Assembly (NCBI GenBank): GCA_030145395.1
Contig: JAQYVR010000090.1
Location: 1 to 42,861, forward strand
DNA from: Desulfobacteria bacterium
Lineage (GTDB): Bacteria; Desulfobacterota; Desulfobacteria; Desulfobacterales; C00003060
Direction of reading: 5' to 3'
Length of the DNA: 42,861 nucleotides
This document shows, one piece after another, positions 8,630-17,938 of this stretch. The notes beneath the pieces are model-generated. The model ran no database searches and was not told the origin of the DNA. It was given only the letters and a program-made list of their open reading frames with translations. The first letter of the stretch is position 1. Each line of letters opens with the position of its first letter. Made by a program: the position numbers and the translations under genes.

Positions 8630-8690
8630 TGGACGTTTAAATGTCTCACCTTGATGATTTTAATAGAAATGGCCCTGCACATGCTCGGCT

Positions 8691-10460
8691 TCAGGAGAGG
8701 GCTGGTTTATGATCGTTGTTCTTGAATTGCATGTTATAAAGTTTGTGATACTCACCGCTCAAGGCGAGGAGGTCTTCGTGTTTGCCTTCCTCCACGACCC
8801 TGCCATTCACAATGACGATAATTCGGTCAGCACTCCGGATAGTCGATAGCCTATGAGCGATCACAAAGGTCGTCCGACTCTTCATCAGGTTTTCAAGGGC
8901 CTCTTGAACCAGCAGCTCTGACTCACTATCCAAGGAAGAAGTTGCTTCATCCAAGATCAGGATGGGAGCATTCTTCAAAAGCACCCGGGCAATGCAAATG
9001 CGCTGCTTCTCACCTCCCGAAAGCCGCACCCCCCGTTCGCCCACGACAGTCTCGAACTTATCGGGAAAGCCCTGGATGAAATCATAAGCATGTGCGGCCT
9101 TAGCAGCCGCCATAATATCGGCATCTGAGGAATTCAGACGCCCATAAGCGATATTGTTTCGAATGGTGTCGTTAAAAAGAATAGGATCCTGGGTCACAAT
9201 GCCAATCTGATTACGAAGTGATTTAATGGTCACATCACGGATATCATACCCGTCGATGAGGACGGCCCCTTCGGTTACATCGTAGAATCGAGGAATCAAA
9301 TTTACCAGGGTAGTCTTACCTCCGCCGCTCATACCTACCAAAGCAACGATTTCGCTGTTCCTAACCTCAAGATCGATATCTTTCAGGACCATTTGGTCCT
9401 GGTACTTGAAAGAGATATTGCGAAAGACCACCGAGTAATTCCTCGGCTTGAGCTCAATGGCATTCTTGCTCTCCACAACGTCCGAATCAGTATCGAGGAT
9501 ATCATAGATTCGAACTACTGCGGCCAGCCCTTCCTGGATGACATTGTTCAGTTTACTGATCCTCTTGATGGGCTCATACAACATGATGAGGGCCGCCATA
9601 AAAGAAAAGAAAGTACCCGGTGTCGAGGTCCCTGTGATCACCTTATACCCGCCGTACCAAATAATAAGGGTAATGCCAATTCCACCCAGCAGTTCCATGA
9701 CAGGCGACGACATAGCTTTGACCATTACGGTCTTGATTTCGTACTTGAACAACCGAGCTGTTTTTTCAAAAAAGCGTTTATTTTCATAGGGTTCCATCCC
9801 GAAGGCCTTTACGATTCTAGTCCCTGTAAAGGTCTCGTGCAGGAGGGAACTCATATCAGCAACAGCTTCCTGGCACCGAGTGCTGAGCTTCCGCACCCGC
9901 CTGCCAAAACTCACAATCGGGATCACAGCCACAGGCAAAACAGTGACTGCAATCAAGGCCAGCTTCCAGTCTCGGTAGAAAATAACGAATAGCAAGCCTA
10001 TGATGGTAAAGAAATCCTTTAGCACCCCTGTAACAGCATCGGATACCATCCCTTTAACCTTACTGACGTCGTTAGTAATCCTCGCCATAAGGGTTCCAGT
10101 GTCATGTTTGTGGAAAAAAGACAGAGACAACATATGAATGTGACTGTATAGCTTGTCACGCAACCGTTTGATGATGCCGTGACCCACATAATTCATGAGA
10201 TAGGCCTGACCAAAGTAGCACGACCCTCTCAATATATAGAGAATGATGATAGCAAAAGGGAGGAGCCTCAACATCCTTATGTCTTTTTTGAAGAAGATTT
10301 CATCCAGCACTGGTTTTACAATGTAGGCAGTCGCAGCAGTCAGCGCTGCCACCGCCATCATGCATAACATGGCCAAGAACAGGCGAAGCCACTGTGCTTT
10401 CACCAGCTTCAAGAGTCGCCGACATATGCTAAACAAATCTATCTCACTATTTCTTGTCAC
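8691..10460 (-). CDS. msbA: Lipid A ABC exporter MsbA
   Basis: A 589-residue fused ABC exporter with six transmembrane helices in the first 320 residues and a C-terminal ATPase. The ATPase has the Walker A motif GMSGGGKTT, the signature LSGGEKQR, Walker B ILILDEATSSLD and a switch histidine in VIAHRLST. MsbA flips lipid A-core across the inner membrane using ATP. The neighbouring lpxB, acyltransferase and lptFG genes support MsbA over other exporters of the same fold. The start is a GTG at 10460, with no strong ribosome site visible. Confidence 0.93.
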   Translation of the reverse strand: MTRNSEIDLFSICRRLLKLVKAQWLRLFLAMLCMMAVAALTAATAYIVKPVLDEIFFKKDIRMLRLLPFAIIILYILRGSCYFGQAYLMNYVGHGIIKRLRDKLYSHIHMLSLSFFHKHDTGTLMARITNDVSKVKGMVSDAVTGVLKDFFTIIGLLFVIFYRDWKLALIAVTVLPVAVIPIVSFGRRVRKLSTRCQEAVADMSSLLHETFTGTRIVKAFGMEPYENKRFFEKTARLFKYEIKTVMVKAMSSPVMELLGGIGITLIIWYGGYKVITGTSTPGTFFSFMAALIMLYEPIKRISKLNNVIQEGLAAVVRIYDILDTDSDVVESKNAIELKPRNYSVVFRNISFKYQDQMVLKDIDLEVRNSEIVALVGMSGGGKTTLVNLIPRFYDVTEGAVLIDGYDIRDVTIKSLRNQIGIVTQDPILFNDTIRNNIAYGRLNSSDADIMAAAKAAHAYDFIQGFPDKFETVVGERGVRLSGGEKQRICIARVLLKNAPILILDEATSSLDSESELLVQEALENLMKSRTTFVIAHRLSTIRSADRIIVIVNGRVVEEGKHEDLLALSGEYHKLYNMQFKNNDHKPALS

Positions 10461-10492
10461 GGTCAGTATCTCACACAGAAAAACAGAACACC

Positions 10493-11170
10493 TTAGTATA
10501 TACTGTGGCCATAGTAGTGGTCCACCGTTCTCGTAATGCTGTTGAGCTCCTCTTCAAGTCTCATACGATAAAGCTCTCTTCCGTCCGCATCCAGTTTCCA
10601 CGGAACTGAAATGGGTGTGCCATAAATAACGTGACCTTTGTTGAACGGATAGGGCAAAATAAACCGGTCCCAACTGGCAAAAACTTTCAACCTCTTAGCA
10701 CTGTAACTGATCGGGACAATAGGATACCCCGTCTTTTGTGCCAGCGTGATGATTCCAGGCTGGACCTTGAACCGCGGCCCCCTTGGACCGTCCGGAACCA
10801 TACCGCCAGGACGGATTTCTTCTTTAAGGGCCTTAATGAGTTTGGCCATAGCCCGAACACCGTGCCGTGAGGTGGATCCGCGGATAGTCTCTTGGCCCTG
10901 GCGCTGCAGGATCTGTGTAATTATCTCTCCGTCCTTGGATTTGCTGACGAGAGCGACCCCACCCCACCCCTTGAAAAGATAGCTAGCCATCAGTATTCTC
11001 GAATGCCAGAAGGCAAATATAAACCTCCTCGACTCGATCTCCGCCCTGGCCTTCTCCAAGCCAACAACTCGAATCCGCATCGTCTTGAAAATCAGGTCGA
11101 CCAAACCTTTCCCCAGCCAGCCAACAAGCCACCACTTCAACCCAGCCCTTTGATCTGATTTTCTGTTCAT
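10493..11170 (-). CDS. DUF374 lysophospholipid acyltransferase-like protein
   Basis: A 225-residue protein of the LPLAT superfamily, DUF374 branch. It has FAFWHSRIL, with the acyltransferase histidine in an H-x4-5 setting, then VSKSKDGE, RGSTSRHGVRA and VPDGPRGPRFKVQPG, the last being the diagnostic DUF374 block. In this gene order it is a good candidate for the late acyltransferase that adds secondary acyl chains to lipid A, in place of LpxL. This is inference from context. I chose the ATG at 11170. The frame is open further upstream, but that part runs through a GC-rich palindrome and is not credible protein. Confidence 0.85.
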   Translation of the reverse strand: MNRKSDQRAGLKWWLVGWLGKGLVDLIFKTMRIRVVGLEKARAEIESRRFIFAFWHSRILMASYLFKGWGGVALVSKSKDGEIITQILQRQGQETIRGSTSRHGVRAMAKLIKALKEEIRPGGMVPDGPRGPRFKVQPGIITLAQKTGYPIVPISYSAKRLKVFASWDRFILPYPFNKGHVIYGTPISVPWKLDADGRELYRMRLEEELNSITRTVDHYYGHSIY

Positions 11171-11190
11171 TCTAACGCTATAGTGGTTGT

Positions 11191-11252
11191 GAAGCCTCCC
11201 CGCCCTGAAGGGCGAGGGTTCTGCCTTACGGCAGCACTTCGTGTGCGGGGAG
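11191..11252. repeat. Double palindrome upstream of the DUF374 gene (IS200/IS605-end-like)
   Basis: CGCCCTGAAGGGCG (11201-11214) is a near-perfect hairpin, followed by CTGCCTTACGGCAG (11221-11234). The leading GAAGCCTCCCCGCC resembles sequences found at the right ends of IS200/IS605 elements and tnpB genes. No transposase gene is present, so this may be a leftover end or a non-autonomous copy. Confidence 0.4.
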
Positions 11253-11337
11253 CGCGTGCCGGTCAAAAATATGTTCCGTTTACGGCAGTCTTTTTAAGTG
11301 GTTCAAAACAGATCATATTTCTGAAAACCGTTCTCAA

Positions 11338-12504
11338 TTAGTTGTTCGAAAGCAGGCTCAGCGCTACCTCAGCAGCCCGTTTCGACGCCCCTGGAGCGCC
11401 CAGCCTTTCTGCCACCCCCCGCAACTCAAGGCGAATCTGTGCAAGCCCTCTCTCATCTTTGATCATTTTGATCGCTTGTTCAGCAATCTGTTCGGCTGAG
11501 GCTTCATGTTGAATCAACTCTGGCACAACCGGCTTTTCTGCAACCAGGTTGGCCAGTCCTATATGCTTGACGCGAACCATCCGCTTCGCAAGCCAGTAAC
11601 TGAAAGGCGATAGTTTATACACGACGATCATAGGAGTTCCTGCTATAGCCGCCTCCAATGTCACGGTCCCCGAAGCCGTTATAACCAGTTTAGCCTCATC
11701 CAGGACGTCTCGAAGCCTCTCAGACACGATCAAGAATCTTGCCGTACTCCCCTGAACAATGGTCTCCACAACACGCTCACTCACGGAAGAGGCCACAGGT
11801 ATGGCAAAACGTATGGCGTCTATCCTTTCTGACAAAATCTCTGCCACCCCAACCATCGTGGGAAGAAGGCGAGAGACCTCCTCGTTGCGACTGCCGGGGA
11901 GAAGGCCTATGAGCACCCCCTCGCCCCCCAGTTCTTCAGATTTCTCTTGACTGCCCTCGAGTCGCATGCTGTCCAGTAAGGGGTGTCCCGCAAATGTAAC
12001 CGGCACATTCCATTCTCTGTAGAAATCCGCTTCGAAGGGGAAGATGACGACCATGTGATCAACCAACTTCTTGATCTTCTTGACCCTGGCAGTCCGCCAA
12101 GCCCAAACCTGAGGACTGATGTAATACATGACAGGCACACCCAGTTTCTTGGCCGCCGCAGCTACCCGAAGATTGAAGTCTGGAAAATCTATCAGGATGA
12201 GAAGGGCGGGGCGGATCTTCTTGAGGTCTTGCTTGGCCAGCCTGAGGACTCTATAAAGGAGGTTGATCTTTGAAATGGCCTCAGAAATTCCAACGACAGC
12301 CATTTGAGAGTTATCAACCCTTACGTCGACTCCAGCTCGTCGAAGGGAATCGCCACCTATCCCGAAAAATTCAAGATCCGGGTTGAGTCCCCGCATGGCC
12401 CTCACCAAGTGTGCCCCGTGAAGATCGCCGGAGGCCTCCCCCGCAATTATCATAACCTTTTGATTTCTATGTCCAGATGGCCGGTTGATGGACTGATCCT
12501 TCAA
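11338..12504 (-). CDS. lpxB: Lipid-A-disaccharide synthase LpxB
   Basis: A glycosyltransferase of family 19 that joins UDP-2,3-diacylglucosamine and lipid X into the lipid A disaccharide at the inner membrane. The 388-residue protein has the N-terminal signature MIIAGEASGDLHGA, GIGG, the ISPQVWAWR segment, LLPGSRNEEV and SGTVTLEAAI, all typical of LpxB. The start is uncertain: the frame opens with a TTG at 12504, while an ATG at 12453 would start directly at MIIAGEASG but with poor spacing. It follows the Gfo/Idh gene after 100 bases. Confidence 0.95.
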   Translation of the reverse strand: MKDQSINRPSGHRNQKVMIIAGEASGDLHGAHLVRAMRGLNPDLEFFGIGGDSLRRAGVDVRVDNSQMAVVGISEAISKINLLYRVLRLAKQDLKKIRPALLILIDFPDFNLRVAAAAKKLGVPVMYYISPQVWAWRTARVKKIKKLVDHMVVIFPFEADFYREWNVPVTFAGHPLLDSMRLEGSQEKSEELGGEGVLIGLLPGSRNEEVSRLLPTMVGVAEILSERIDAIRFAIPVASSVSERVVETIVQGSTARFLIVSERLRDVLDEAKLVITASGTVTLEAAIAGTPMIVVYKLSPFSYWLAKRMVRVKHIGLANLVAEKPVVPELIQHEASAEQIAEQAIKMIKDERGLAQIRLELRGVAERLGAPGASKRAAEVALSLLSNN

Positions 12505-12604
12505 CTAATCAGGGATATACCACCAGGTCAAAATGGTGCTGCAAGAGAACTTGGAGGGACACCAATCACAGTCTGCACCCAAGTCGACAGCAGACGAATA
12601 AATC

Positions 12605-13597
12605 CTAGAATGACCCGGTCTTTTTCAGAAAGTCCGTGTTGGTGGCTTCGATCTGGTCAACGATGTCAAGGGCGACCCGCAGGGCATTCCGTCCGTCCCT
12701 CGCGGATACCAATGGAACCTCGCGATCCCTTACCGACTGAACAAATGCCTCCAGCTCAGATTCGAGGGAATCAGTCTCCTCAAAGCTTCTTCGCTGCAAA
12801 GCCATACCGGGGATGGGAAGCGGCATGCCCTGCCCCCCCTTCTGGATGATGATAATCTCATTATCTGCATAATCGACCGAAACATAGGTGTCTTTCTGGA
12901 AAATACGTATCTTCCGCATATTCTTCAGGGAAATACGGCTGGCGGTTATGTTGGCCACACAGCCATTCTCAAAGACCAGCCGTACGTTGGCAATGTCCAC
13001 ACTGGAGGATACCACCGGAACACCAGACGCGTGAATACTCTTAACCGCGGACTTCACGAAGTTCAGTATGATGTCGATGTCATGGATCATCAGATCCAAG
13101 ATCACATCGACTTCTGTTCCTCGCACTTCTCCTCCCCCTGCAGGTCTCTTGGGAATATGCAGGCGGTGAGACTCTATGAAGAGAGGATGCCCCACAACCT
13201 CTCTCAGGGCAACCACCGCTGGATTGAATCGCTCCAGATGCCCCACTTGAATGATTCGGCCACGGGAATCTGCAATCTCTATGAGGTCATCCGCCTGTTC
13301 AAGTGTTTCTGTCATCGGTTTTTCGATCAACACATCCACATCATTCTGCAAGAAATCACGGCTGACAGAAAAATGCAGGGGGGTAGGTACCACCACGCTT
13401 ACTGCATCGACCTGCTCAATCAGATCTCTGTAGTCGGCAAAAGATTCCGTTCCCAAGCGTTTTGCTACACTTTCCGCCCTTTCGGGAATGACGTCCACCA
13501 CGCCCACAAGCTCCACGCCTTCAATCCGGGCATACTTCTCCGCATGAAACTTACCCAGATATCCAACGCCAACAACACCAACTCGTAATGATTTCAT
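12605..13597 (-). CDS. Gfo/Idh/MocA-family oxidoreductase in the lpx operon
   Basis: A 330-residue NAD(P)-dependent dehydrogenase with a Rossmann motif GVVGVGYLG (7-15), the family motif EKPM near residue 92, and the GHLERFNPA segment. Members of this family next to lpxA/lpxB include GnnA, which oxidises the 3-position of UDP-GlcNAc on the way to 2,3-diaminosugar lipid A. The GnnB aminotransferase is not in this window, so that role is unproven. Another sugar-nucleotide oxidation is also possible. The ATG at 13597 has a weak GAGTAAG site. A 357-base gap with a repeat element separates it from lpxI upstream. Confidence 0.85.
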   Translation of the reverse strand: MKSLRVGVVGVGYLGKFHAEKYARIEGVELVGVVDVIPERAESVAKRLGTESFADYRDLIEQVDAVSVVVPTPLHFSVSRDFLQNDVDVLIEKPMTETLEQADDLIEIADSRGRIIQVGHLERFNPAVVALREVVGHPLFIESHRLHIPKRPAGGGEVRGTEVDVILDLMIHDIDIILNFVKSAVKSIHASGVPVVSSSVDIANVRLVFENGCVANITASRISLKNMRKIRIFQKDTYVSVDYADNEIIIIQKGGQGMPLPIPGMALQRRSFEETDSLESELEAFVQSVRDREVPLVSARDGRNALRVALDIVDQIEATNTDFLKKTGSF

Positions 13598-13640
13598 GTC
13601 TTACTCAGTCAATATGAATGTCTAAAATGTTTACTCTATA

Positions 13641-13912
13641 GTGTCGTGTCTCGGAAAAAACTTTCATCAGTCTTCGGGCGCCGAAAGCCTTTTCCGAGCG
13701 ACATTGAGCATTTTCGGGCACGGAGTGAAGCTTTGCGCTATGAGACGTCAGCTGAGTGGAGCGTCAAAAATAACAAGCTGTTTGAGGGCCTTAGGCCCGA
13801 GTTGTTATGATTTAGCGGAACGAAGCTGACGTCCCGAAAATGGTCACGGAGCAAGGAAAATGGCTTGATTGCGAAGCCATATTGTTTGAACAAACTTCTG
13901 AGACACAACAAT
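13641..13912. repeat. Dispersed long-hairpin element, copy A
   Basis: This fills the gap between lpxI and the Gfo/Idh gene. GTGTCTC (13646-13652) and GAGACAC (13900-13906) are its outer inverted arms. GACGTCAGCT (13744-13753) pairs exactly with AGCTGACGTC (13824-13833). The core is a stem AATAACAA/TTGTTATGATT around GTTTGAGGGCCTTAGGCC-CGAG. Some 200 bases align with copy B at 32764-33060 in the same orientation. No gene is seen in 13598-13954. Confidence 0.85.
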
Positions 13913-13954
13913 AGGTTTTTAGGGGCCAGATCTTGCTTCTTTAAACGAGCAACT

Positions 13955-14767
13955 CTATCCCTTTTTTTCAATACCTATAATAGCAATGCCGTTTCTATCG
14001 GCGAGCGCAACCATCTCCTCCCTGTCAAAGGCCACCGTCCTACCGGCCTCAACAGCCAAGACCGAGGCCCCAACATGGCACATTGTTTGTATGGTCTTGA
14101 GCCCTACAGCGGGCACATCGAATCTCATATCCTGATTCGGCTTACTCGCCTTCACCACTACGGTCTTCTCCTCCCCGAGTTTCCCTCCCCGCTGAATAGT
14201 CGCATCCGTGCCGTCTATTGCCTCGACAGCCATGACCGAGCCGTCCCGGACAACCACACTTTGTCCTATATCTAATCTTCCAATCTCTTTGACTATACCC
14301 CACCCGAAACGGACATCGGCCGTCTCGGACTTGGTTGGCTTGCGCCGCGTCCAGCATCCTTTCTGTGCCAGGAGTTCAGGCAACAAGAAAGTGGAAGGAC
14401 GAACGGTGATATCCTCTTTTTCCAGCTCGCCGGCAAAGGCCCGAAGGAGCCCATCATCCTGCGTATGATCCATTGTGGCAAGGACCTTAAGGGCCCTCAG
14501 ATCTGGCCTCACCCCTGAAAACATCTTGGTCTTGGTAATGGCCCCAACCATCACTGCATCGTGGACCTCATTCTGTTTGAGAAACGAGATGAGGCGGTTT
14601 ACTTGACCGATCTTTACCCACCTTATCGCCTCAACAAGGGTTTCCAGTCGGGGGTCGGTTTCTCCAACATGGGCCACTGCGTAAACCTTTAACCCTCTTT
14701 GCCTCGCGGCCTTTGAGAAGATATTGGGGAACTGCCCGCTCCCCGCGATGAGTCCAATGCGTTCCAT
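13955..14767 (-). CDS. lpxI: UDP-2,3-diacylglucosamine pyrophosphatase LpxI
   Basis: A 270-residue DUF1009 protein that cleaves UDP-2,3-diacylglucosamine to lipid X, the step done by LpxH in E. coli. Diagnostic segments are GLIAGSGQFP (about 5-14), GAITKTKMFSG, MDHTQDDGLLRA and DMRFDVPAVGL. No LpxH-like gene is in the window, so LpxI serves this step as far as can be seen. It begins 5 bases after the lpxA stop, in the same operon. Confidence 0.95.
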   Translation of the reverse strand: MERIGLIAGSGQFPNIFSKAARQRGLKVYAVAHVGETDPRLETLVEAIRWVKIGQVNRLISFLKQNEVHDAVMVGAITKTKMFSGVRPDLRALKVLATMDHTQDDGLLRAFAGELEKEDITVRPSTFLLPELLAQKGCWTRRKPTKSETADVRFGWGIVKEIGRLDIGQSVVVRDGSVMAVEAIDGTDATIQRGGKLGEEKTVVVKASKPNQDMRFDVPAVGLKTIQTMCHVGASVLAVEAGRTVAFDREEMVALADRNGIAIIGIEKKG

Positions 14768-14772
14768 CCGGG

Positions 14773-15546
14773 CTATCTCGTTATCCCCCGCTCAGAGGAT
14801 TTGATGAACTCTATGAAATTGACAACCTCTGGTATCTGATCCACCTCTGCAGTTACCCTTTCAATCGCTTCATTCAAGGTCAACCCCAGTCGGAACAGGA
14901 CGCGATAAGTCTTCTTGAGGGCAAAAATTGTTTCTGTTGAAAAGTGATGGCGCTTCAAACCCACGGAATTCAACCCGTGGAGCTTGGCGCGGGGTGTGCC
15001 TGATGCCAGCACATACGGCGGGATATCCTTCGTCACAGCAGTCATGCCACCCACAAAGGCATACTGTCCGATCCGCACAAACTGGTGAACGGCTACAAAG
15101 GCACCCACGGTGGCACAATCTCCCACACTGATATGGCCGCCAAGGGTGGCGGCATTGGCAAAGATGACGTTACGCCCGGTGAAGCAGTCATGTGCAATGT
15201 GGGTATAGGCCATCAAGAAGTTCTCTTCGCCAACTTCGGTTATGCCACCACCGAACTCGGTCCCCCTATGAATTGTCACAAACTCTCGAATCGTCGTTCC
15301 CCGACCAATCTTTACGACCGTCTTCTCTCCCTTGAATTTCAGGGACTGAGGAACAGCACCAATGGCTGCGTGTTGAAATATTTGACAATCTGGTCCAATG
15401 GTCGTGTATTGGTCTATGGTGACGTGAGGGCCAACAACTGTGCCAGCCTCTATCTGAACGTCAGGGGCTATGACAGCGTAGGGACCAATCTGAACATCAG
15501 AATCGATCTCGGCCTTAGGATCAACGATTGCAGTAGGATGTATCAT
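14773..15546 (-). CDS. lpxA: UDP-N-acetylglucosamine acyltransferase LpxA
   Basis: LpxA adds the first 3-hydroxyacyl chain in lipid A synthesis. The 257-residue protein is a left-handed beta-helix of hexapeptide repeats with a helical C-terminal domain. The catalytic histidine is in IAHDC (H119, equal to H125 in E. coli). HRGT and HQF motifs are present. The residue matching the E. coli acyl-length ruler (G173) is a glycine, G167. The ATG overlaps the fabZ stop by 4 bases (ATGA), so translation is coupled. Confidence 0.96.
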   Translation of the reverse strand: MIHPTAIVDPKAEIDSDVQIGPYAVIAPDVQIEAGTVVGPHVTIDQYTTIGPDCQIFQHAAIGAVPQSLKFKGEKTVVKIGRGTTIREFVTIHRGTEFGGGITEVGEENFLMAYTHIAHDCFTGRNVIFANAATLGGHISVGDCATVGAFVAVHQFVRIGQYAFVGGMTAVTKDIPPYVLASGTPRAKLHGLNSVGLKRHHFSTETIFALKKTYRVLFRLGLTLNEAIERVTAEVDQIPEVVNFIEFIKSSERGITR

Positions 15547-15989
15547 GATTTGTCTTCCGTCATGGCCATGACCTCAGCCTCTGCAACCAAAGTTCCATCC
15601 ACAGTTGCCTTGCCGGACATTTTTGAAACCTGTCCGCGTCTTTTTGTCCAGATTATCTCAATGACCAGTTGGTCTCCCGGAGTCACAGGCTTTCTGAAAC
15701 GGGCCTTATCAATGCCCATAAAATAGATCAGACCTTTCCAATTCTCGTTGGAGCGAGAAGCATAAACAAGGATACCTCCTACCTGCGCCATGGCTTCAAC
15801 AATGAGCACCCCCGGCATAACAGGTGTTCCAGGGAAGTGGCCCTGGAAAAACGGCTCATTGATAGTCACATTCTTGAGGCCAACTATGCGTTCATTCGGT
15901 ATCATCTCCAGGATTCGATCCACGAGGATAAAGGGATACCGATGCGGCAGAAGCTCCATGATCTTGCGAATGTCATATATCGTTTCCAT
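15543..15989 (-). CDS. fabZ: 3-hydroxyacyl-ACP dehydratase FabZ
   Basis: A 148-residue hotdog-fold dehydratase of fatty acid synthesis. It has [14 protein letters not shown] (about 13-26) and the catalytic histidine/glutamate block [20 protein letters not shown]. FabZ competes with LpxA/LpxD for 3-hydroxyacyl-ACP, which fits its usual place between lpxD and lpxA. The ATG follows a good ribosome site (GAGGAATGAGG). The 184-base gap before it, up to lpxD, shows no gene and no clear repeat. Confidence 0.96.
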   Translation of the reverse strand: METIYDIRKIMELLPHRYPFILVDRILEMIPNERIVGLKNVTINEPFFQGHFPGTPVMPGVLIVEAMAQVGGILVYASRSNENWKGLIYFMGIDKARFRKPVTPGDQLVIEIIWTKRRGQVSKMSGKATVDGTLVAEAEVMAMTEDKS

Positions 15990-16173
15990 GCCTCATTCCT
16001 CTCAAATGAGTTTGCCTTTGGTTGGGCCGGCTCAAGCTGTTGACATGCTGTGTGCACAGAGTGGACTGACGTGCCTAAGTTTGAAGGATGAAGAGCTTGT
16101 TGACTTGCAACGTCTTTTATATCGAACTTCGGCCCACTTTAGACACTTCAGGCAATTTACGTGCATTCCGTGA

Positions 16174-17220
16174 CTAATCCTCAGAAACCTTTTCCAGCCG
16201 TTCGATACGTTTTTCCAGTTCTCTTATCTTTTTCTTCATGTCCGGCAGTTTGGGGATGATATTGGAAACTTTCAACCAGAGTCGGTGAGGCATTTCCGGA
16301 GTACCAGAAACAATCTGATCGTCGGGTACGGATTTGGCAACTCCTGCTTGGCCTCCGACAGTTACACGGTTACCGATGGTGACATGTTGCGCTACCCCCG
16401 CCTGGCCAGCAAGGATTGAATGGTCACCAATCGTTACACTCCCTGCAATTCCCACCTGTGCAACCAGGACAGTATCTTCACCAACCACAACATTGTGAGC
16501 AATGGTTACTAGATTATCTGTCTTCACGCCTCGTTTGATCCACGTCTTCCCAAAAGTTGCCCGGTCAATTGTGTTGCAAGCGCCGATTTCTACGTCATCA
16601 TCAATGCGAACGCTGCCGATATGTGGAATCTTGTGATAGCGGCCCTCATCAGGTGCAAATCCAAAACCGTCACTACCTATCACAGAACCCGCATGGATGA
16701 TGACCCTGTCTCCAATCTCACAACGCTCCAAGATGCATACATTCGGATGCAGAACCACATCATCACCCACCGTCACACGATTATCAATCACCACCCCCGG
16801 ATGGACCGTCACGCGGTCACCCAAAGTAACGTCATCTCCGATGAACACACCTGGATAGATGGCAACATCAGCACCACACCTGAAATCCTTCCCGACATGG
16901 GAATCCTGGCTGACCCCAACCACCGGGCGGTGAACCGGATGGAATAAGGCAGATACCTTGGCCAGGGCCAAGGTCGGATTCTCAACACGAACAAGGATCT
17001 TCTTAGATTCCAAAATTTCAAGAGAGACAATCACAGCAGCTGCGCGGGTCTCCTCAAGGCGCTTCTTGTACCTGGCGGATGCAGCAAACGTGATATCATC
17101 CGGACCGGCATCATCAAACGGAGAAACACCTTTGATGACAAAATCGCCATCCCCCACAACCTCACCGCTGACCAGTTCCGCAATCTTTTGGACAGTTAGC
17201 TCCATGACCAAACTCGTCAT
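16174..17220 (-). CDS. lpxD: UDP-3-O-acylglucosamine N-acyltransferase LpxD
   Basis: LpxD adds the N-linked 3-hydroxyacyl chain to UDP-3-O-acylglucosamine. The 348-residue protein has the N-terminal uridine-binding domain (to about 100), a long left-handed beta-helix, the catalytic histidine in TIAHNVVVG, and a charged coiled-coil tail (MKKKIRELEKRIERLEK) typical of LpxD. The ATG overlaps the skp stop by 4 bases; a second ATG at 17205 would remove five residues. Confidence 0.95.
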   Translation of the reverse strand: MTSLVMELTVQKIAELVSGEVVGDGDFVIKGVSPFDDAGPDDITFAASARYKKRLEETRAAAVIVSLEILESKKILVRVENPTLALAKVSALFHPVHRPVVGVSQDSHVGKDFRCGADVAIYPGVFIGDDVTLGDRVTVHPGVVIDNRVTVGDDVVLHPNVCILERCEIGDRVIIHAGSVIGSDGFGFAPDEGRYHKIPHIGSVRIDDDVEIGACNTIDRATFGKTWIKRGVKTDNLVTIAHNVVVGEDTVLVAQVGIAGSVTIGDHSILAGQAGVAQHVTIGNRVTVGGQAGVAKSVPDDQIVSGTPEMPHRLWLKVSNIIPKLPDMKKKIRELEKRIERLEKVSED

Positions 17221-17789
17221 TCCTTTTTCTTTGACTTTGCGGAAGCGTCTTCCTTCTTGCTCCGCTTGGCATCCAAGGCATTGTATTTTTCTATGACCTT
17301 ATCAGTTATATCAATGGCCTTGGGCGCGTAAAGTACACCCCCCACACGGCGATCAACAATCAATGAGTAGCCGCCCGCTTTGCCTATTCCTTCAACTATC
17401 TCAAAAACGTCTTGTGTTATCTGCTTGGAGAGGTTGATGTTTAGTTCTCTCAGAACATCCTGATACCGTTTCTGCAGAGATTTGAACTCAGTAATCTTAT
17501 CGCGCAGGTCTTTTTCCTTTGCACCACGCGCATCATCACTCATGACTAATGCCTTTTGATCCAAGGTCTTTTTCAGCCCTTCAATCTCAGAGCCCTTCTC
17601 CTTGAGAACCTCTTCCATCTTTTTCCCCTGGCTCTTGATCTCCACAGACGACCTCTTGCCAGGATTCGATTTTTCGATCACTTGCTGGAGATCGACGACT
17701 CCAATTTTTTGCACCTCAGCCCCGTAAACGAATCCGCTAAGGCCGAACAAACAAAGGGTTAAGGTCAAAAATGTGGTACGCATCTTCAT
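17217..17789 (-). CDS. skp: Periplasmic chaperone Skp/OmpH family
   Basis: A 190-residue secreted protein. It has a signal peptide (MKMRTTFLTLTLCLFGLSGF, cut near VYGA/E), then KIGVVDLQQV, a long charged coiled-coil middle (about 45-125), and the ITQDVFEIVEGIGKAGGYSLIVDR block typical of OmpH/Skp. It holds unfolded outer-membrane proteins for BamA. A near-perfect ribosome site (AGGAGGT) lies 6 bases before the ATG. Unusually, 413 bases with a hairpin element lie between it and bamA. The C-terminus is very lysine-rich. Confidence 0.9.
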   Translation of the reverse strand: MKMRTTFLTLTLCLFGLSGFVYGAEVQKIGVVDLQQVIEKSNPGKRSSVEIKSQGKKMEEVLKEKGSEIEGLKKTLDQKALVMSDDARGAKEKDLRDKITEFKSLQKRYQDVLRELNINLSKQITQDVFEIVEGIGKAGGYSLIVDRRVGGVLYAPKAIDITDKVIEKYNALDAKRSKKEDASAKSKKKE

Positions 17790-17938
17790 AAAGGACCTCC
17801 TTTATTGGTCATTGGTTACTGTCATTTGCCTCTTGTTGGTAGATAATGGATGCTTGATCCTGGATATTCGTTTCAGCTTACTCTGAACCCGAAATCCGCA
17901 TGCCGACACAAAATGCAATCTCTCAAAGTGATAAGGTG

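Noticed and set aside
9393-9992. A 199-codon frame antisense to msbA
   Set aside because: It is a shadow of the msbA coding strand, with no ribosome site or motif.
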